Positions 14,657-18,758 of a stretch of DNA of 18,758 nt are shown here, piece after piece. Positions within the stretch are counted from its first letter, which is position 1. Each line of letters begins with the position of its first letter. The notes beneath the pieces were generated by a model. That model was not told the origin of the DNA and made no database searches. It was given only the letters and a program-made list of their open reading frames with translations. Both the position numbers and the translations under genes were made by a program. The stretch comes from an uncultured Ruminococcus sp. (lineage in GTDB: Bacteria; Bacillota; Clostridia; Oscillospirales; Ruminococcaceae), in NCBI GenBank assembly GCA_947174965.1, contig CAMWKY010000008.1, positions 1 to 18,758 of the forward strand. The letters are read 5' to 3'.

Positions 14657-15753
14657 AAAAGCGTCATCTCATACCGATTATAATAGTACTTCTGTCGGCA
14701 CTTCTAACCGTTGCAGGACGACTTTCAAGAGGATTTGCGGATTTCTATGCTGATAATATCTTCCCTGTTATCTCAACTCCGTACGCCTTTATAAGCGGAC
14801 TTATTCCGGTATCTTCAGGAGAAATCATGATAATAGCAGGAATTATCCTTGTTTTGATTGGCGTACCTGTTGCGGTTATTCTGTTGATATTCGGGAAAAA
14901 CTTCCGAAAGAAAACTATTGATGTATCGCTTACAGTTTTTCTGTGTGTACTTGCGTTTATATGCGGTACGGAATCGCTGAACTGCTTTACGCTTTATGGC
15001 TGTACAAGATTTTCAGAACGTTTTTTCGATTCAAAAGAGCATGACAATGACGAACTCAAACAACTGTACTCAATTCTTATTGACGAATGTAATATGCTTG
15101 CTATAGAAGTACCACGGAACGAAAATAACCGTTTCGTACTTGATATTGACTATGTAACGGAATGCAGAAAGGCAATGAAAAAGGCTTCTGAACAATATCC
15201 GCAGTTAAAAGGATATTATCCGAAGCCTAAGCCGATTATGTTTTCTTACTTCATGAGCCAGACGGGTACGGCAGGAATGTACTTTCCGTTTTCTATGGAA
15301 TCAACATACAACAATGACATGATTGACGAAGTTCGTCCGGAGGTCATATGTCACGAATACGCCCATTTAAAAGGCTTTATGCAGGAAGATGAGGCAAATT
15401 TTATCTCATTCATTGCAACCTGCGGAAGTGATAATCCGCAAGTAAAATACAGCGGTTATCTTGATGCACTTGAATATGTACATAATCAGATTTACGAAAA
15501 CAACATAGTATCAGGATATGAGCTTACAGACCGCATTTCGCAGGAAGTAATAAACGACTGGTTCAGGTTTCTCCCCGATAATTATTGGGAAGACAATCAG
15601 GACAAGGAAATTATACCCACTGAAACGGTTGATGCCGTCTATGATACTGCATCTGATACAAGCATGAAGATTAACGGTGTTGAGGACGGCAACAAAAGCT
15701 ACTCAAGAATGGTTAATTTGCTTCTTGACTACTACTTTCAGTCGCAACAGTAG
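14653..15753 (+). CDS. DUF3810 family membrane protein with HExxH motif
   Basis: This 366-residue protein has three predicted membrane helices (about residues 7-24, 56-80 and 90-108) and a soluble C-terminal part containing 'VICHEYAHLKGFMQEDEANF'. HEYAH (His 234, Glu 235, His 238) is a gluzincin-type zinc motif, and Glu 247 in 'EDEAN' is a plausible third ligand. This pattern is typical of DUF3810 proteins, mostly uncharacterised, proposed as membrane-bound metallopeptidases. It begins inside the M16 stop codon (ATGA overlap). The 3' end (15713-15753) overlaps the convergent lipoprotein gene by 41 bases; its last residues ('YYFQSQQ') come from sequence that reads as a Thr-rich tail on the other strand. 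No terminator was found after it. Confidence 0.85.
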   Translation: MKKRHLIPIIIVLLSALLTVAGRLSRGFADFYADNIFPVISTPYAFISGLIPVSSGEIMIIAGIILVLIGVPVAVILLIFGKNFRKKTIDVSLTVFLCVLAFICGTESLNCFTLYGCTRFSERFFDSKEHDNDELKQLYSILIDECNMLAIEVPRNENNRFVLDIDYVTECRKAMKKASEQYPQLKGYYPKPKPIMFSYFMSQTGTAGMYFPFSMESTYNNDMIDEVRPEVICHEYAHLKGFMQEDEANFISFIATCGSDNPQVKYSGYLDALEYVHNQIYENNIVSGYELTDRISQEVINDWFRFLPDNYWEDNQDKEIIPTETVDAVYDTASDTSMKINGVEDGNKSYSRMVNLLLDYYFQSQQ

Positions 15754-16333
15754 TTTCAGCAGTGGTTTCAGTCGTGACAGTTGTTTCCTGCTCCGTTGTT
15801 GTTTCTGCGGTGATGCCTTGAATCATCTTAACTTCGCTGAAATCAATTTTCAGCAGATTATTAGGCATATCAAAAGACTTTATATTGCCGTTTGAATCAA
15901 GCATAAGCACATAGTCACCGCCGTCAAGCGAGCCTGCTATCTGAAAGACACCGTCTTTGTCCGAGCCTTTAAGCTCCTCTGAACGTGCATTTGTATCAAC
16001 AGCTTCAATCATATTGACGAGCATAGCCTTGACAGGAAGTGCGGACTTTGGTACGGAAAAATTCAATCCCTTATAGCTTGCATTGACATTTCCCTGACTG
16101 AAAGCAAGATTCACGCCACTCAAAGTATTCGGCGACGAAAATTCAACCTCCCATTCATTCTCACCCATACGCTTTACAGTGCCTTCTGCCGTAAGCTTAT
16201 CAAGTGTTATTGTCACATCTGAACTGAACGAGGAGTTAAGATTATTCTGTCGGCTTTGAGTTGTCTGAATAGGTGTAGAACACGATGCAAGACATAGTGT
16301 TAAAATAAAAGCGGACGAAAAAAGTTTTTTCAT
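15713..16333 (-). CDS. Small lipoprotein with Thr/Glu-rich C-terminal tail
   Basis: This 206-residue protein starts MKKLFSS and has a lipobox 'LCLASC' with the lipidated Cys at residue 18. A short Ser/Gln/Asn-rich spacer precedes a single domain (about 35-172) with alternating strands ('VTITLDKLTAEGTVKR', 'NEWEVEFSSPNTLSG'). The domain ends in 'SEVKMIQGI' and is followed by a Thr/Glu-rich tail (about 176-206). No enzymatic motif was seen; it resembles poorly described clostridial lipoproteins. AAAGGAG lies about 10 bases before its ATG. It is preceded 56 bases upstream by the NAD(P)HX repair gene and probably shares its transcript. The tail lies in the tail-to-tail overlap with DUF3810. Function unknown. 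Confidence 0.8.
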   Translation of the reverse strand: MKKLFSSAFILTLCLASCSTPIQTTQSRQNNLNSSFSSDVTITLDKLTAEGTVKRMGENEWEVEFSSPNTLSGVNLAFSQGNVNASYKGLNFSVPKSALPVKAMLVNMIEAVDTNARSEELKGSDKDGVFQIAGSLDGGDYVLMLDSNGNIKSFDMPNNLLKIDFSEVKMIQGITAETTTEQETTVTTETTAETTVATESSSQEAN

Positions 16334-16389
16334 AAATAAAAATCTCCTTTGATTATTTTATGCTGACTTTCAACGTCCGTTTTGTTTTT

Positions 16390-18063
16390 TTAGCTTAATT
16401 TATCTTTGAGTATTCTGAAAGCATCAGAAAGACAGTCAATAACATCACGTGGGAGCATACACTCCTGACCGAACTTTTTCATTGCGGCATCACCAGCAAG
16501 TCCGTGCATATATACACCGGCACAAACTGCATCATACAGCGGAATATTTTGTGCAACAGCTCCACCTATAATTCCGGAAAGAATATCACCGCTTCCGCCT
16601 TTTGCCATACCTGCATTTCCGGTATGATTTGCCGACGTTCTGTAAGGGTCGGCAATAATTGTCCCTGCTCCTTTGAGTACAACTATAATATTGTACTGTT
16701 CTGCATATTTTTCAGCAGAAACAATGCGGTTATCGTTTATCATCTTGACATCACATTTCAGCAGACGTGCCATTTCTCCTGCATGAGGAGTTATTACTAC
16801 ATCACATTTTCTGTCTGCGATTATTTCTATATCCTGCGATATGCAGTTAAGAGCATCTGCATCAATAATAACAGGTACTTCTGAATTTGTAAGAACATAT
16901 CTCACAATCTGCATTGTATCATCAGTTACACCCATGCCAGAGCCGATAACGATTGAATCGGCTTTTTTTATTGCGTCTGCAATAATATTTTCGTTGTATT
17001 TCATAAATCCCTGCGAGTCGCTTTCAAGCTGAATGAAAGTAGCTTCGGGAGCAAGTACTGAAACAGTATCAATACACTTTTCAACCGACATGAGACGTAC
17101 TAATCCCGAACCGATTTTCAATGCACCGAGAACAGCAAATGCAGCTGCTCCCCTCATGGACGAACTGCCCGATATGACAAGAACTGTTCCGAAAGTACCC
17201 TTGTGTGCATCACGTTCTCTTTTCGGCGGAAAACCTGCCAGACTGTCTCTTTCAAGCCTGTAATACTCTCTCTTGCCCTCCGTTACATCATATGCTTGTA
17301 AAGGTATTCCTATGTCAGCAATTATAATATTTCCACAGAATTTTTTCAGCGGATATTGTGTCATGCCGAATTTAAGACAGCCTAAACAGATTGTTTCGTC
17401 CGCCTTGAAAATACCCGTCGGCACTGTACCTTTAGTTGCATCTCCACCGCTTGGAACATCAACAGCTATCTTGTATGCACTTGTACCGAAAGAGAAAATC
17501 ATCATCAGTTCCCTGTCAAGTTCACCCTTGAAACCCGTACCAAAAACGCCGTCAACAAGAATATCTGCCGAAACGACAGCGTTTCTTATATCATTTATTC
17601 TTTTTTCCTCTGAAGCAAAAATTTTTTCAAGTGCAGGGTTATTTTTCTTTGAGATTTCCTCTTTATCCTGCATTGTCATGTAGTCAAAACCTGATGCCCT
17701 TATAGCCGTGCTTACGTTCTCACTTCTGTAGCCTGTTACAACTCTTACTTTATCGGGGAGCTGTTCAAAATAACTCTTTGCAAGTTCAGTTTTCGGCGCA
17801 CCGACAAGATTAACAACAGTAACATTATATCCCCTGTAGACAAGAATATCTGCGCAGGCAAAACAGTCACCGCCATTGTTTCCGTTTCCTGCTAAAAACA
17901 CAACATTAGTATTTTCAGGCTTTGACTTGTCATTTTCGGTAATCTGCATTATACGTTCTGCAATTTTCGTCCCTGCATTTTGCATAAGCATTTTTTTCGT
18001 GACACCTAATTTTTCGGACATATCCTCAACTTTCACCATCTGCCTTGTCGTTACAATTTTCAT
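16390..18063 (-). CDS. nnr: Bifunctional NAD(P)H-hydrate epimerase / dehydratase
   Basis: This 557-residue cytoplasmic protein repairs damaged (hydrated) NADH and NADPH. The N-terminal half (about 1-265) is the YjeF epimerase, which interconverts R and S forms; it holds 'GNGNNGGDC' at 59-67 and 'DVPSG' at 202-206. The C-terminal half (about 285-557) is the ADP/ATP-dependent dehydratase, with 'HKGTFGTVLVISGS', 'GSGMG' (374-378), 'DADALN' (401-406), 'TPHAGEMARL' (425-434), 'KGAGT' and 'TGNAGMAKGGSGDILSG' (481-497). A stretch of about 45 residues (about 115-160, Lys/Glu-rich) is an insertion compared with the usual length of about 500. Cys 67 replaces the usual Gly. The ATG overlaps the stop of the upstream gene by 4 bases (ATGA), so it is coupled to it; GGAG lies upstream. 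Confidence 0.93.
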   Translation of the reverse strand: MKIVTTRQMVKVEDMSEKLGVTKKMLMQNAGTKIAERIMQITENDKSKPENTNVVFLAGNGNNGGDCFACADILVYRGYNVTVVNLVGAPKTELAKSYFEQLPDKVRVVTGYRSENVSTAIRASGFDYMTMQDKEEISKKNNPALEKIFASEEKRINDIRNAVVSADILVDGVFGTGFKGELDRELMMIFSFGTSAYKIAVDVPSGGDATKGTVPTGIFKADETICLGCLKFGMTQYPLKKFCGNIIIADIGIPLQAYDVTEGKREYYRLERDSLAGFPPKRERDAHKGTFGTVLVISGSSSMRGAAAFAVLGALKIGSGLVRLMSVEKCIDTVSVLAPEATFIQLESDSQGFMKYNENIIADAIKKADSIVIGSGMGVTDDTMQIVRYVLTNSEVPVIIDADALNCISQDIEIIADRKCDVVITPHAGEMARLLKCDVKMINDNRIVSAEKYAEQYNIIVVLKGAGTIIADPYRTSANHTGNAGMAKGGSGDILSGIIGGAVAQNIPLYDAVCAGVYMHGLAGDAAMKKFGQECMLPRDVIDCLSDAFRILKDKLS

Positions 18064-18608
18064 TCAAGTTCACTCTCCTTTTTCAGTTCGACTCTCAATT
18101 TTTTTGGTATAAACTTATTTATATTATCAATCATTCTCTCATTTGGACAGAAAATAAGTCTTGTACTGCCGTATTCCTCATGCTGAAAGTCCGCATAATA
18201 TTCGTGGGACATTATATTATCGGTCGCATAGACAACTGTCATATCGTCTGTTTCTTCGGGTACGGATAAATCGTATAATCCGAACGCTGTAAACTTGCTC
18301 ACCTGTATAGAAATCATCTCTTTGCGCCTTGCTTGTGCAATAATCTTGTCAATATCCAATTCACCGTTAGTAAACGTATATTCGTATTCTATCTGTGAAT
18401 TTTTTTTATTCTTATACGTCAGAATACCCGAAAATACTGCAAGAATAATTCCTAAAAAAGAAAAAAGTCCGCCGTTTCCGATAGTCAGAAATGTTGTCAC
18501 CAGAAAAAACAGCGTCAGTCCGATTCCTATAACAAGTGAAACAGTTTCCCTTGTCCTGTCACTTTTCGTCAGCTGTCTTTAGACAAGCTGTTCTGCAAAA
18601 TTATCCAT
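18060..18608 (-). pseudogene. DUF6106-like membrane protein gene, interrupted by TAA at codon 10
   Basis: Reading on the minus strand from ATG 18608 gives MDNFAEQLV, then TAA (18581-18579), then the same frame stays open to the end. The continuation reads 'RQLTKSDRTRE', two adjacent hydrophobic segments, 'YEYTFTNGELDIDKI' and 'ISIQVSKFTAFGLYD'. Reading through would give 182 residues, like small two-helix clostridial proteins with a conserved 'YEYxxTNGELDIDKI' patch (DUF6106, named from memory). The ATG has a CGGAG site 11 bases upstream and the promoter at 18671-18643, so it is the natural start. The stop looks like a single nonsense substitution (for example AAA to TAA), since no frameshift is seen. 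A shorter product from GTG 18500 (146 residues, second helix only) is possible but has no ribosome binding site. Its TGA (18062-18060) overlaps the next ATG, coupling it to nnr. Confidence 0.7.
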
Positions 18609-18642
18609 ATTTTATACAACTCCGTTTCATAATGATACTAAA

Positions 18643-18671
18643 ATAATAGCACATTTTTTAACAAATGTCAA
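18643..18671 (-). promoter_or_regulatory. Sigma-A promoter for the minus-strand unit
   Basis: On the minus strand, TTGACA (18671-18666), a 17-base spacer and TATTAT (18648-18643) give a near-consensus promoter. The start would lie near 18636, about 28 bases before the ATG at 18608. It drives the DUF6106-like gene, nnr and probably the lipoprotein. Confidence 0.82.
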
Positions 18672-18690
18672 TGCTGTACAATAAAAACTG

Positions 18691-18719
18691 TTGACATTTT
18701 TTTTCAGATGTGATATAAT
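18691..18719 (+). promoter_or_regulatory. Consensus promoter for a gene beyond the window
   Basis: TTGACA (18691-18696), 17 bases and TATAAT (18714-18719) match consensus exactly, with an extended -10 TG at 18711-18712. Transcription would begin near 18726. Confidence 0.85.
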
Positions 18720-18749
18720 GATACTTATATAAAATACCAGAATATTTTT

Positions 18750-18758
18750 GAGGTGATA
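18750..18758 (+). promoter_or_regulatory. Ribosome binding site at the window edge
   Basis: GAGGTGA at 18750-18756 matches the anti-Shine-Dalgarno complement. The start codon must lie within about 10 bases beyond the window end. The gene itself cannot be identified. Confidence 0.7.

Noticed and set aside
16334..16389. Terminator or separate promoter between nnr and the lipoprotein gene
   Set aside because: Only a weak GGAC/GTC stem without a usable T-tract on the minus strand, and no -35/-10 pair with valid spacing.
16504..16884. 126-codon plus-strand frame with many Cys and His
   Set aside because: Antisense to the dehydratase domain of nnr; the composition reflects codon use on the other strand.
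17273..17683. 136-codon plus-strand frame opposite nnr
   Set aside because: Shadow of the nnr coding sequence, with no ribosome binding site.

Overview
The window looks like a low-GC, AT-rich chromosomal segment from an anaerobic clostridial gut or rumen bacterium, most likely Ruminococcus or a close Oscillospiraceae relative. The signs are a type I dockerin on a small secreted protein, a long run of YG-type cell-wall/glucan-binding repeats, Thr/Glu-rich linkers in lipoproteins, near-perfect AGGAGG-like ribosome binding sites, and several consensus TTGACA-N17-TATAAT promoters. No rRNA, tRNA, CRISPR array, transposase or phage gene was seen. This is a reading from sequence only.

Layout, left to right. 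Bases 1-309 hold the possible tail of an upstream gene, its terminator, two small inverted repeats and a consensus promoter. A flotillin-type scaffold gene (310-1779) and an SdpI-like membrane protein (1793-2170) follow. A hairpin then separates these from two tiny genes: a 58-residue membrane peptide (2231-2407) and a 76-residue two-CxxC zinc-ribbon-like protein (2433-2663). These end at a terminator whose hairpin resembles the earlier one. Next is a two-gene regulatory unit: an ECF sigma factor (2807-3280) overlapping by one base a 699-residue membrane protein that looks like its anti-sigma factor (3280-5379). Its outer part is built of about five diverged 'APFG' repeats. A strong terminator closes this unit.

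From a consensus promoter at 5443-5471, seven same-strand genes follow with gaps of 9-24 bases or a 4-base overlap and no visible internal terminator. They encode a secreted repeat protein with a C-terminal transglutaminase-like domain, a Thr-rich lipoprotein, an MBOAT O-acyltransferase, an AlgJ/AlgX-like SGNH partner (DHHW type), a small dockerin protein, an M16C metallopeptidase and a DUF3810 membrane metallopeptidase-like protein. The first five concern the cell surface: the MBOAT/SGNH pair is the classical set for O-acetylating an exported polysaccharide, and the repeat and dockerin proteins would sit on or be exported to the wall. The two peptidase-like genes at the end are translationally coupled.

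The right end is on the minus strand: a DUF6106-like membrane protein gene carrying an in-frame TAA at codon 10, a bifunctional NAD(P)H-hydrate repair enzyme overlapping it by 4 bases, and a small lipoprotein whose 3' end overlaps DUF3810 tail-to-tail by 41 bases. Their promoter is back-to-back with a second consensus promoter (18691-18719) that, with a ribosome binding site at the last bases, must serve a gene just outside the window.
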